From positions 62,001-126,000 of the forward strand of contig NZ_JBMIRR010000023.1 in NCBI RefSeq assembly GCF_049195245.1: DNA of 64,000 nucleotides, written 5' to 3'. A program made the position numbers and the translations under genes. Positions within the stretch are counted from its first letter, which is position 1, and each line of letters starts with the position of its first letter. This stretch comes from Arenimonas sp049195245. Lineage in GTDB: Bacteria; Pseudomonadota; Gammaproteobacteria; Xanthomonadales; Xanthomonadaceae. The notes under the pieces were generated by a model, which made no database searches, was not told the DNA's origin, and saw nothing but the letters and a program-made list of their open reading frames with translations. Shown here in pieces: positions 7,266 through 15,209 of this stretch.

Positions 7266-9161
7266 CTATTGCGAACCTTTGGTTTCGGAAAGTCTGAGGA
7301 CGAAGAATCGCGTCACTGTCAATGTGGATCTAACGCGATTCGACTGCTTTCTCCAGCCGTGTCCTTCGTCGGGGAACAATATGTACTCAATGGGCAGACC
7401 GCGTTTATTCAAATCCCGCACCACCTGCTCCGCCTCCACCACCGGCACATTCGTATCATTAGCCCCATGCATCACCAGCAGCGGCGTCTTCACTCGGTCC
7501 AGCTTGTGGATCGGCGACAGATCCCGCAGCAGCTGCCGCTGCGTCTTCGGATCCCCGTACTCGCCCGTGCTGATCGCCCCCATCCACGGCGTGCTCTGCG
7601 CGAAAAAGGTCTCGAAGTTCACCATGCCGAACAGGTTGGCGCCGGCCGCGAACAGATCGGGGTGCTCGGTCACGGCCACCATCACCACGTAGCCGCCGTA
7701 GCTTCCGCCCATGATGCCCAGGCGGCCCTTGGCGCCGATGCCTGCTTCCAGCAGGAAATCCGCCGCTGCCTTGATGTCCTTGTTGGCGTCGAAGCGGCCG
7801 GCGTGGTTGTCCAGGCTCATGAACTTCTTGCCGAAGCCCGAGCTGCCGCGGATGTTGGGCGCGAACACGGCGATGCCGCTGGCCAGCAGGGCCTGGTAGT
7901 CGGCGCGGAACGCGGGGCGCTCCTGGCCTTCGGGGCCGCCGTGGAAGCTCAGCACCACGGGGCCGGGCTGCTTGAAGCCGGGCGGCAGGTACAGCCAGCC
8001 CGACAGTTCCAGGCCGTCGTGCGCCTTGAACGTACGCAGCTCCGGCTTCACCAGCTGGCTCAGGTCCACGCCGGCGGCGGGGCTGAAGGTGAGGCGCGTG
8101 TACTCCTGCGTGGCCAGGTCCAGCTGCCAGAGTTCGGCGGGGGCGGTGGAGCCGCTGATGGTCATCAGCACCGTGCGGCCGTTGGGCGCGAAGTCGGGGC
8201 TGGACACCAGTTCGGCCGGGGGCGCGGGCAGTTCCTGCTTGTCGCCGTGGGCCAGGTCCACCAGCTCCAGTTCGCTGCGGCCACCCACGTTCCACAGCAG
8301 CAGGGCCTGCTGCTTGTCGCGGCTCAGCACGAAGTCTTCCAGCTCGGCGTCGTCGCGTTCGGACAGGGTCTGCAGGGGCGAGGCGCCGGCTTCCGCATCC
8401 ACCGTCACCTTGGCGAACACCATGCGGTCGCGCTGCACGTTGTGGGCCAGGTACACCGTGCTGGTGTCGGCGCCGAACTTGCCGAAGCTGCGGGCCGTGC
8501 CTTCGTGCGGGGTGAGCAGGGTTTTCCTGCCGGTGGGGTCGGCCAGTTCGTCCACCCACAGGTTGTTGTCGCCGCGGGTCACCAGGCGGTTCACCAAGCC
8601 GCGGTTCAACACCAGGTCGTCCAGGCTGCCCAGGCCCTGCATCGGGATCATCACCATCGCTTCGGCGTTGCCGATGTTGTAGACCCAGATATCCGTGGCG
8701 GCGGGGTCGCGGGCATTGCTGCGGAAGTGGTAGCGCAGGCCGTCGCCGAAGTCGCCCGGGAAGGTGTTGGCCTTGCCGTCGTTCATCGGCACCACGTCCT
8801 TGCCATCCGCGCTGCTGAGGAACAGCTGCGCGTTGTAACCGCCGCCCGGCGATACCGCATAGGCCAGCTTGCCCTCCGGCGACCAGCGCAGGCCCGAGAC
8901 CGGGTCGCTGCCTTTCGTCAGCTGCGTGGGCGTGCCGCCAGCCGCGGGCATCAGCCAGGCCTGGGGCGAGCCGCTGACGTTGCTGATGTAGGCAATCTGC
9001 GTGCCGTCGGGCGAGTACTGCCCCGGGCCCGCGCTGCTCACCTGGCCCATGGCGGTGATGCGGGCTTCCAGCGTGGGGTCGGTGGGGGTGTCGGCCGCAA
9101 GTGCGGGCGCGGCGGCGAGCAGCAGGGCGAGGGGAAGGCTGACGCGCAGGCGGGTCTTCAT
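7266..9161 (-). CDS. Secreted S9 family prolyl oligopeptidase-type peptidase
   Basis: The 631-residue serine peptidase has a cleavable signal peptide (KTRLRVSLPLALLLAAAPALA). An N-terminal beta-propeller (about 30-370) with YSPDGTQIAYIS and WSPEGKLAY-type repeats is followed by an alpha/beta-hydrolase domain. The catalytic triad is Ser487 in GGSYGGY, Asp569 in GANDTNVP and His601 in DEGHGW. Such enzymes cleave short peptides after proline or similar residues in the periplasm or outside the cell. I chose the ATG at 9161, not the longer frame to 9206, because it begins the signal peptide and has GAGGAAA upstream. The final 40 codons are less GC-rich than the rest. It appears monocistronic. Confidence 0.92.
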   Translation of the reverse strand: MKTRLRVSLPLALLLAAAPALAADTPTDPTLEARITAMGQVSSAGPGQYSPDGTQIAYISNVSGSPQAWLMPAAGGTPTQLTKGSDPVSGLRWSPEGKLAYAVSPGGGYNAQLFLSSADGKDVVPMNDGKANTFPGDFGDGLRYHFRSNARDPAATDIWVYNIGNAEAMVMIPMQGLGSLDDLVLNRGLVNRLVTRGDNNLWVDELADPTGRKTLLTPHEGTARSFGKFGADTSTVYLAHNVQRDRMVFAKVTVDAEAGASPLQTLSERDDAELEDFVLSRDKQQALLLWNVGGRSELELVDLAHGDKQELPAPPAELVSSPDFAPNGRTVLMTISGSTAPAELWQLDLATQEYTRLTFSPAAGVDLSQLVKPELRTFKAHDGLELSGWLYLPPGFKQPGPVVLSFHGGPEGQERPAFRADYQALLASGIAVFAPNIRGSSGFGKKFMSLDNHAGRFDANKDIKAAADFLLEAGIGAKGRLGIMGGSYGGYVVMVAVTEHPDLFAAGANLFGMVNFETFFAQSTPWMGAISTGEYGDPKTQRQLLRDLSPIHKLDRVKTPLLVMHGANDTNVPVVEAEQVVRDLNKRGLPIEYILFPDEGHGWRKQSNRVRSTLTVTRFFVLRLSETKGSQ

Positions 9162-9244
9162 CGGGCGGTTTCCTCGGGGTTCCTCCGGCCAACGTATCAG
9201 GTGCATGGTTCCGGCCCGAAGCGGCCATCCAGGTATTCAACTGC

Positions 9245-9272
9245 TTGCATAATATCTACGTAATCATATAAT
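9245..9272 (+). promoter_or_regulatory. Sigma-70 promoter of higBA
   Basis: TTGCAT (9245-9250) and a perfect TATAAT (9267-9272) are separated by 16 nt. The higB ATG begins only 4 nt after the -10 box, so transcription should start at or within a base or two of the start codon, giving a leaderless or nearly leaderless mRNA. The surrounding AT-rich sequence is a likely HigA operator, though I see no clean palindrome. Confidence 0.7.
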
Positions 9273-9276
9273 CCGA

Positions 9277-9591
9277 ATGAAGGCTCTCCACTGGGTTGGC
9301 ACTTCCAAATCCGATCTCCTCGGGCTTCCGGCCACAGTGCGATCGGAGGCGGGCATGGATCTTCGACTGGTCCAATCGGGACTTGAACCCCGGAGCTGGA
9401 AGCCGATGCCAGGCATTGGCGCAGGTGTGAGGGAAATCAGGAACCGCACGGCGGATGGAGCTTTCCGGACCTTCTATGTGGTCGCGAGTGCCGGCCACAT
9501 CTACGTCCTGCACGTGTTCCAGAAAAAGTCCCAGCGCACATCGCCGAAGGACATCGAAATGGGCCGAGCCCGCTACCGCTTGATTCCCTGA
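9277..9591 (+). CDS. higB: HigB-like (RelE superfamily, Gp49-type) toxin
   Basis: The 104-residue protein matches the phage Gp49/HigB family: KALHWVGTSKSDL at the N-terminus, VREIRNRTADGAFRTFYVV in the middle beta-strands, and VLHVFQKKSQRTSPKDIE near the end. HigB toxins are ribosome-dependent mRNA endonucleases, silenced by the adjacent HigA. The length is typical. The start is fixed by family alignment even though no ribosome-binding site fits between the promoter and the ATG. The antitoxin gene follows after 13 nt. Together with the neighbouring HNH gene it forms a small accessory cluster. Confidence 0.9.
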   Translation: MKALHWVGTSKSDLLGLPATVRSEAGMDLRLVQSGLEPRSWKPMPGIGAGVREIRNRTADGAFRTFYVVASAGHIYVLHVFQKKSQRTSPKDIEMGRARYRLIP

Positions 9592-9604
9592 CCAGAGGAC
9601 GCCC

Positions 9605-9904
9605 ATGCCGCGCAGCAAGCAGGAAAACGCCGTTACTCCGTCCAGCGGGAATGTGTTTGTCGACCTTGGCTTCAGCCACGCCGAGGCGCTGGTTCTCACG
9701 CTCCGCGCCGACGTGATGATCCAGCTTCAACTCAGGATCAAGTCCCGGCAGATGACCCAGTGCGAAGCGGCTGGCTTGCTCGGCGTCAGCCAAAGCCGCG
9801 TTTCCGACCTGATGCGGGGCAAGAGCGACAAGTTCAGCCTGGACATGCTGATGCTTTTTGCAGCGAAGCTGGGCGTTCCGGTGAGGATCGAGCTGGCGGC
9901 TTGA
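9605..9904 (+). CDS. higA: HigA-like XRE-family antitoxin
   Basis: This 99-residue DNA-binding protein has one helix-turn-helix at about 50-85 (MTQCEAAGLLGVSQSRVSDLM), typical of the HTH_37/XRE antitoxins paired with Gp49-type toxins. It neutralises HigB by binding and represses the shared promoter at 9245-9272. GAGGACGCCC upstream of the ATG supplies a ribosome-binding site. The toxin-first order is usual for higBA. Confidence 0.9.
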   Translation: MPRSKQENAVTPSSGNVFVDLGFSHAEALVLTLRADVMIQLQLRIKSRQMTQCEAAGLLGVSQSRVSDLMRGKSDKFSLDMLMLFAAKLGVPVRIELAA

Positions 9905-9957
9905 TCCAGGGTTTGCCCGGCCCTGGACAGGCACCTGCGCGCAGGTAAACTCCGGGG

Positions 9958-10935
9958 ATGCGGCATTGGTGGGTAAACCAGAACCAGACCTACCGGCACG
10001 AGATCGCTGGCGGTTACCTTTGGTCCCCCAAGCGCAATGCCAACAATGCCCGAAACCAGTTCTACGATTTCATGCGGGACGTCGCGCCCGGCGATGTCGT
10101 TTTTTCTTTTGCGGGCACCTACCTCCGCGGCATTGGCATCGTGGCATCGAATGCCTACGAGGCCCCCAAACCGCTCGAGTTTGGCCAAGCCGGCGCCTAC
10201 TGGAACCAGATTGGTTGGCGCGTTGACGTCAGCTTCTTCGAACTCAAGGGTCCGATTCGTCCGGCTGAGCACATGGGGCGACTTGCCCCCTTGCTGCCCA
10301 AGCGATATTCGCCGCTCCAGGCTAATGGCGGAGGCCTCCAAGGTGTGTACCTGACATACCTGCCTGACCCGCTAGCCGCCGCCCTGGTCGACCTGATCGG
10401 CCGCGAGGCGAGGAATATCATCGAGAGCTCCCGGGTTGCCGACCACGCGTCGGCGCAGGTGGCCATTGGCCTGCTGCAGTGGGAGGAACACGAGCTGGAC
10501 AAGGTCGCAGCAGACCGGACGCTGGTCGAGACGGACCGGAAAGCCGTGGTCATGGCCCGGCGCGGGCAGGGGATTTTCAAGGACAACGTGCTGAAGCGCG
10601 AATCCAGCTGTCGCCTGACGAAGGTGGACAGGGTGGAGCACTTGCGGGCAAGCCACTGCAAGCCATGGCGCGACGCGAACAACAGCGAACGCCTGGATGG
10701 CGACAACGGCCTACTGCTCACGCCGGATGCAGATCACCTGTTCGACCGCGGCTTCGTCAGCTTTGAGGACCATGGCGGAGTGTTGTGGTCCCCGGTCGCC
10801 CACATCCCGTCACTGCTAATGATGGGATTGGATCCCAGCGCATTGAAAAACGTCGGCGGGTTCAGTGAGGGGCAGAAGTCCTACCTGGCTTTCCATCGGG
10901 AAAGCGTCTTCCTGCAAAGCCGCTACAGATACTAG
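9958..10935 (+). CDS. EVE/PUA-like domain fused to HNH endonuclease
   Basis: The 325-residue protein appears to be a modification-dependent restriction nuclease. The first 150 residues look like a PUA-superfamily (EVE-like) reader domain: HWWVNQNQTYRHEI, then Y-x-x-M-x-x-V-PGDVVFSF and GWRVDVSFFEL. A helical linker (about 170-210) leads to an HNH_2-type domain: VEHLRASHCKPWRD, then ERLDGDNGLLLTPDADHLFDRG. The first His, the Asn and the final His are all present. EVE-type domains bind modified cytosines, so the predicted role is cutting modified foreign DNA. It follows the higBA pair by 53 nt. The specificity is inferred. Confidence 0.78.
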   Translation: MRHWWVNQNQTYRHEIAGGYLWSPKRNANNARNQFYDFMRDVAPGDVVFSFAGTYLRGIGIVASNAYEAPKPLEFGQAGAYWNQIGWRVDVSFFELKGPIRPAEHMGRLAPLLPKRYSPLQANGGGLQGVYLTYLPDPLAAALVDLIGREARNIIESSRVADHASAQVAIGLLQWEEHELDKVAADRTLVETDRKAVVMARRGQGIFKDNVLKRESSCRLTKVDRVEHLRASHCKPWRDANNSERLDGDNGLLLTPDADHLFDRGFVSFEDHGGVLWSPVAHIPSLLMMGLDPSALKNVGGFSEGQKSYLAFHRESVFLQSRYRY

Positions 10936-11066
10936 AGCGTGCCGGCAGGGCCGCTGCCAAACGACAGGGCGGTCAAGGCTTTGCTGCACGTTATCAGGAA
11001 GGATCCGGCGCACGCGCTGGCCTGACCAGCTAAAGTTGAGGCCTCGCCCCGCCTGCCCACGCTTAC

Positions 11067-11249
11067 ATGCCCGACATCCCCACCCAGCCCTCGCCCAGCG
11101 CGATGGCTTTCCTCAACGAGCTGCTGGGTCGTCCGCGCCACGAAGTGCCCTACCTGCTGCTGGTGGTCGGCCACCCCGCGCCCGGCTGCCGCGTGCGGGC
11201 GATTACGCGCAAGCCGCTGTCCGGCGTCACCACGTTCATCACTTCGTGA
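11067..11249 (+). pseudogene. Nitroreductase remnant (C-terminal fragment)
   Basis: The 60-codon frame matches only the C-terminal end of nitroreductase-family flavoproteins (FLNELLGRPRHEVPYLLLVVGHPAPGC, then RKPL). The FMN-binding N-terminal three quarters are absent from the 130 bases upstream, so this is decayed rather than a small gene. Its TGA overlaps the GTG of the next membrane-protein gene (GTGA), so translation of the remnant could still couple to that gene. Confidence 0.65.
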
Positions 11250-12511
11250 CTACGACTGCGGCCAACCCGGCCTTCCCGCCCCACGCGACCGAACGCGCCT
11301 GGCTCGAAATCCCCGCCCTCGCGGCCCGGCTGCTCCTGCGCCACTGGCCCGCCTTGCTCGCGTGTTTCTTCGCGCAGTGGGTGGCGTACGACGCGCTGAT
11401 GCTGGTGGCCATCGTCGCCGGCGAGCAGGGCGTGCTGCTGTCCTACGCGGCCATCGCGGTGCTGATCGTGTCCCAGCTGGTGGGCATGATCGCGATGTTC
11501 CTGGTGCTGCGGCCGTCGCTGCCGACGATGCAGCCGGTGGCGGGCTTGCCGTCGGTGCCGGCGGGCCGCAGGTGGCTGCAGGTGCTGGCGGTGGCGCTGC
11601 TGCCGTTCTTTGCCTACTACGCGGCGTGGGGGCTGCTGGACGGCACCAAGCGCGACTTCCTGCTGACCTACCAGAGCTGGATCTCGTTCGAGCGGCGCGA
11701 ACCGCTGCAGGACATCCTGGGGCTGCGCGGCTTGTGGGTGGCGCTGGCGGTGTCGTGGGCGCTGCGGGCGCTGGCCAAGCGCCGCTTCGCCGCCGCGCAG
11801 CACGGCGGCTGGTCGATCCTGGTCGCGGCCTGCGAGGCGTACTGGCTGTTCGTCGGTGCGGCCGTCATCGCGCGCGGCTACGCGGCGGCCAGCGACTGGT
11901 GGCAATCGCGCGTCGTCTACCAGGCGGTCGTGCAATGGTGGGAAAACCCGTTCATCGGCCTGGTCTCGCTGGCGCCGCTCAAACGCCTGCTCGAGCCGGC
12001 CTGGGACGTGCTGACCACGGCCGGCGGCGCCGTCGCGATGCCGCTGGTGTGGCTGGCGATCGCCGCCATCGTCTACGGCATGGACCTGCGCCGGCGCGGC
12101 CGCCTGGACCGCTACGACGCGCGCGCCCGCCTGATCGGCCGCCGCTACCGCCGGCTCAATCCGATCTGGCAGGCGGTGGTCGACAGGATCAGTGCCGGCT
12201 GGAATGCCAAGGCCATTCCGCTGGTCAACGCGGTCCGCCTGGTGCTGCGCGCCGGGCTGCCAGCCCTGCTGGTGCTGTGCGTGGGCTGGGCGCTGCTCGA
12301 CTACGTGGATGCGCAGGCCTGGGGCTGGGCCACGGCCGCCATCGGCCCGCGCGACTGGGACGAGTGGCGCTTGCTGGGCCAGCCGCTGTCCATGCTGTTC
12401 AACGGGCCGCTATCGCTGCGGCCGGCGTTGTTCACGCAGCTGCTGCGGATCGTGCTGCTGGCGGCGGTGTTCGATCGCGCGGTGGCGGGGCTGCGCGCGG
12501 CACGTCGCTGA
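11246..12511 (+). CDS. Polytopic membrane protein of unknown function
   Basis: This 421-residue protein has about eight hydrophobic segments and no recognised catalytic motif. Segments include one near residues 25-50, another at 55-80, WLQVLAVALLPFFAYYAAW, and several in the last 150 residues. The GTG start at 11246 overlaps the stop of the nitroreductase remnant; the frame stays open much further upstream, but that portion has no coding character. It converges on the three-gene minus-strand set, with the stop codons 5 nt apart. I do not recognise the family. It is probably an inner-membrane protein restricted to relatives of this genus. Confidence 0.75.
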   Translation: MTTTAANPAFPPHATERAWLEIPALAARLLLRHWPALLACFFAQWVAYDALMLVAIVAGEQGVLLSYAAIAVLIVSQLVGMIAMFLVLRPSLPTMQPVAGLPSVPAGRRWLQVLAVALLPFFAYYAAWGLLDGTKRDFLLTYQSWISFERREPLQDILGLRGLWVALAVSWALRALAKRRFAAAQHGGWSILVAACEAYWLFVGAAVIARGYAAASDWWQSRVVYQAVVQWWENPFIGLVSLAPLKRLLEPAWDVLTTAGGAVAMPLVWLAIAAIVYGMDLRRRGRLDRYDARARLIGRRYRRLNPIWQAVVDRISAGWNAKAIPLVNAVRLVLRAGLPALLVLCVGWALLDYVDAQAWGWATAAIGPRDWDEWRLLGQPLSMLFNGPLSLRPALFTQLLRIVLLAAVFDRAVAGLRAARR

Positions 12512-12516
12512 GTCGC

Positions 12517-13131
12517 TCAGCTCGCGGGGTTGGGCAGGGCGAAGCGCAGGTAGGTGCCGCGCTTGGGCGTCGTGGTGAAGGGCGGGAACACGATGTCGGC
12601 GTGCAGGTCGGCGGGGCGCACGTCGGCCGGCACCAGGTAGACGTGGGTGAAGGCGAAGGGCTGGCCGGCCACCGCCTGGGCCTCGCCGCCGACCACGCGT
12701 GAGCCGCAGGTGCTGCCCAGTCCGCGCTCGGCCATCCAGCCGGAGACGCGGGCCGGGGCGTTCGCTTCCCACGCGCGGTTGTCTCCGTCCACCAGCCGCC
12801 CTTTGCACAAGTCCAGTCGCGCGACATCAATGGCGGCACCGGGAATCACTTCGTAATCAACCAGGATCAGCGCTGCCTCGGGGTGCGCGTAGTCGGCGGC
12901 GGTGCCGGCCGCGGCGGTTTCGCGACGTACGCCGACCAGGCGCCAGCGCGCGCCCTCGTAGTCATTCCACTTCGCGGTCGCGGTGATCTGGGTGCGCGGG
13001 TACTTGGTGTCGAGGTCGCGCTGCACGACCACCCAGGACAGCAGGAAGGCCAACGGGCAAAGCACGGCGGCGGCCGCCAGCCAGCCGCGGTTGTGGCGCC
13101 ACCAGGTGATGGTGTCCGGGCGCGGGCTCAT
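12517..13131 (-). CDS. Membrane-anchored protein of unknown function (third of three)
   Basis: The 204-residue protein has one N-terminal transmembrane helix (WLAAAAVLCPLAFLLSWVVV) followed by an extracytoplasmic domain of about 165 residues with alternating hydrophobic residues, as in a beta-sandwich. Two cysteines (DLCKGR and GSTCGSR) could form a disulfide. Its start overlaps the previous gene's stop by 4 nt. The shared architecture (short cytoplasmic N-terminus, single anchor, beta-rich domain, LVP or LPA turn before the last third) suggests it and the two genes upstream are diverged paralogues. No function is recognised. Confidence 0.72.
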   Translation of the reverse strand: MSPRPDTITWWRHNRGWLAAAAVLCPLAFLLSWVVVQRDLDTKYPRTQITATAKWNDYEGARWRLVGVRRETAAAGTAADYAHPEAALILVDYEVIPGAAIDVARLDLCKGRLVDGDNRAWEANAPARVSGWMAERGLGSTCGSRVVGGEAQAVAGQPFAFTHVYLVPADVRPADLHADIVFPPFTTTPKRGTYLRFALPNPAS

Positions 13132-13748
13132 TCGGTGGGCTCCGGCGTGCGCAGGTCCAGCAGCGGCGTCGCTTCGGCCCGCAGGGCCTTCACCTTCGCC
13201 GCATCCAGGCCCAGCGTGATGTCCACCAGGTGGTCCAACTGGGCCGGTGCCGAATTGCCCGCGTAGAGCTGCAGAGACGCGCCTTCCAGCGCGTTCGCGG
13301 GCACGTCGAAGAAATACGCGCCGTTCGCGGGCAGGCCGGCGACCAGGTAGGTGTCGGTGAGGTTGAAGCCCTTCAGGTCGGGGCGCTCGTTCGGGGCCGC
13401 GCGATAGGTTCGCCCGTCGCGGGTGCGCAGCTGCGCGGCCACGTAGCCGTTCGTGTGCGAGCGCTCCACTTCAACCAGCGCTGACAGCCAGACACCGTCC
13501 GCGCGGACCTCGCGTCCGGGATCGCCGCGCTGCTGTCCGTCGATCAGGTAGGCGTGCGCCAGCTTGACCTTGCCGACCCGCACCGAAAAACCGCGCGCCG
13601 CAACCCGTTCGCCGGCAGACGCGTGCAGCAGCATCGGCGCGGTCTTCTCGTCGAACGACGGCTGCTCGCGGCGCAGCGTCACGATCAGCGCCAGGGCCAG
13701 CACGGTCGCCAGCACCAGGCCCCAGCGCACCGCAAGGCGCCGGCTCAT
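13128..13748 (-). CDS. Membrane-anchored protein of unknown function (second of three)
   Basis: This 206-residue protein has an N-terminal anchor (RWGLVLATVLALALIVTL) and a periplasmic-type beta-rich domain. The ATG at 13748 is chosen because it overlaps the upstream stop by 4 nt and directly precedes the anchor. The longer open frame upstream is the antisense shadow of the neighbouring gene. The segment LTDTYLVAGLPANGAYFFDVP parallels a similar segment in the gene on each side. It may resemble DUF4352-like envelope domains, but I cannot assign a family with confidence. Confidence 0.72.
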   Translation of the reverse strand: MSRRLAVRWGLVLATVLALALIVTLRREQPSFDEKTAPMLLHASAGERVAARGFSVRVGKVKLAHAYLIDGQQRGDPGREVRADGVWLSALVEVERSHTNGYVAAQLRTRDGRTYRAAPNERPDLKGFNLTDTYLVAGLPANGAYFFDVPANALEGASLQLYAGNSAPAQLDHLVDITLGLDAAKVKALRAEATPLLDLRTPEPTE

Positions 13749-14341
13749 GGCAAGGCTCCATCGCAGGCCGTGCCCACGGGCAGCACGAACTTGCCGCCCG
13801 GTCCGTCCTGCACCCACATTTCCTCGCCGCTGGCGTAACTGCGCGCCACGTGCCGGCGTGCGAACAGGCCCCAGGTCGCCTGCGTCGGCGGCACCATGCC
13901 GGCAGGCAACTCCCAGATGAAATCCACGCGCACCGGCAGGCCCGGCCCCAGCGTGAGCCTTACGGTCGCGTCGTCGGCGCGCTGCGTGCGTTCGGAATTC
14001 ACGGGCTCGCCCGACCCGGTCGGCAGCCAGATCACGTCGCGGTCCAGGTAGGCCTGCATGGCCAGCCAATCGGATGCTTTGTTGACCACGGTCGCGCGAA
14101 GGATCAGATAGCGCTGCGGACCCGAGGCCGCCTGGCCAGGCCGCACCTCACTCGTCCAGGCACAGGTCGGCGTGATCGAAAACGCATCGGACGCAATGGC
14201 CTGGTTCGCGCCGGAAACCGCCAGCGTTGCGCGGGCCACGTCGGCACGCCCGAACCCGCCAAGCACCGCGATCACCGCCGCCGCCACGGCCACCCCCAGC
14301 AGCGCAATCCGCCCACGCCGCTGCCGCCACAGGAATTTCAA
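13745..14341 (-). CDS. Membrane-anchored protein of unknown function (first of three), start uncertain
   Basis: With a TTG start at 14341 the protein has 198 residues: a short basic N-terminus (KFLWRQRRGRIALL), one transmembrane helix and a beta-rich domain containing LTLGPGLPVRVDFIWELPAGM. The frame is open further upstream and a GTG at 14431 would add 30 residues, but those codons run through a repeat-like sequence (14399-14425). The shorter form matches the layout of its two downstream paralogues. No ATG is available. It overlaps the next gene by 4 nt. Function unknown. Confidence 0.62.
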   Translation of the reverse strand: MKFLWRQRRGRIALLGVAVAAAVIAVLGGFGRADVARATLAVSGANQAIASDAFSITPTCAWTSEVRPGQAASGPQRYLILRATVVNKASDWLAMQAYLDRDVIWLPTGSGEPVNSERTQRADDATVRLTLGPGLPVRVDFIWELPAGMVPPTQATWGLFARRHVARSYASGEEMWVQDGPGGKFVLPVGTACDGALP

Positions 14342-14398
14342 TACCTTCGACAGAGCGATCGTTCCCGCAAGAAGAAGCCGGAGGATAACCCACCGAAC

Positions 14399-14425
14399 CT
14401 CCGGGGTCAGAGTACGTTTATCTCC
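14399..14425. repeat. Possible RAYT/REP-associated motif
   Basis: The stretch contains GGGGTCAGAGTACGTTTA. I recall this type of motif as dispersed in many proteobacterial genomes near REP-associated transposases. It is followed by a short imperfect GGAG/CTCC symmetry (CCTCCGG and CTCCGGA). No transposase is nearby, so at most this is a solo remnant. It obscures the true start of the gene at 13745-14341. Confidence 0.35.
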
Positions 14426-14516
14426 GGACACGCCCTTGCAGCCTGCCCGGCACAGGTCGCACCCGGACACAAAAAGCGCCGATAATCCCAGCCAGCCAAC
14501 GGACCAGGATGCCGCG

Positions 14517-15191
14517 ATGACCGACCCGACCCCGCTGCGTATCGATTTCGTCTCGGACGTCGTCTGCCCCTGGTGCGCCATCGGCCTGGCGTCGCTCGAA
14601 CAGGCCCTGCATCGCCTCCAGCGCGAAGTGGACGTCGAGCTGCACGTGCAGCCCTTCGAGCTGAACCCGAAGATGGCTCCGGAGGGCGAAGACATTGCCG
14701 CGCACCTCCAGGCCAAGTACGGCCTGGACGAAGCGCAGCTGGCCGCGAACCAGGAACGCATCCGCGCGCGCGGCGCCGAACTCGGCGTGGTCTTCGACAC
14801 GTCGCGGCGCCGGCGCATCCACAACACCTTCGATGCGCACCGCCTGCTGCACTGGGCCGGCGAGGAAGGCCGCCAGCTGGAGCTGAAGCGCGCGCTGCTG
14901 CAGGCCTACTTCACCGAGGGCCGCGACGTGTCCGACCACGCCACGCTGGTGCAGATCGCGACCGGCGCCGGCCTGCCGGCGGAACGCGCCCGCGCCATCC
15001 TCGCCAGCGACGAATTCGCCGCCGAAGTGCGCACCGTCGAACAGTTCTTCCAGCAGGCCGGCATCACCGGCGTGCCGGCCATCATCATCGAGCGCAAGCA
15101 CCTGATTTCCGGCGGGCAGCCGCCGGAGGTGTTCGAGCAGGCGCTGCGGCAGATCGCGGCCGAAAAATCGGCGCAGTCCGGAACCGGCTGA
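14517..15191 (+). CDS. DsbA-family oxidoreductase (FrnE-like)
   Basis: The 224-residue thioredoxin-fold protein has CPWC at about residues 19-22 (FVSDVVCPWCAIG), the helical insertion typical of 2-hydroxychromene isomerase/FrnE relatives, and the cis-Pro segment GVPAIIIERK. It has no signal peptide, so it probably acts in the cytoplasm as a dithiol oxidoreductase or isomerase, possibly in oxidative stress. The ATG at 14517 begins the conserved domain within 10 residues. A separate hypothetical gene follows after 18 nt. Confidence 0.9.
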   Translation: MTDPTPLRIDFVSDVVCPWCAIGLASLEQALHRLQREVDVELHVQPFELNPKMAPEGEDIAAHLQAKYGLDEAQLAANQERIRARGAELGVVFDTSRRRRIHNTFDAHRLLHWAGEEGRQLELKRALLQAYFTEGRDVSDHATLVQIATGAGLPAERARAILASDEFAAEVRTVEQFFQQAGITGVPAIIIERKHLISGGQPPEVFEQALRQIAAEKSAQSGTG

Positions 15192-15209
15192 TCGCTGGGG
15201 AGGTTCGGT

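Noticed and set aside
7179..9263. Long plus-strand open frame of 694 codons
   Set aside because: It is antisense to the S9 peptidase, with low-complexity Ala/Arg/His/Gln content and no domain. It is a GC-rich shadow.
13128..14069. Longer 313-residue form of the second membrane-anchored protein
   Set aside because: The added N-terminus is antisense-like and Arg/Ala-rich. The ATG at 13748 overlaps the upstream stop and starts at the membrane anchor.
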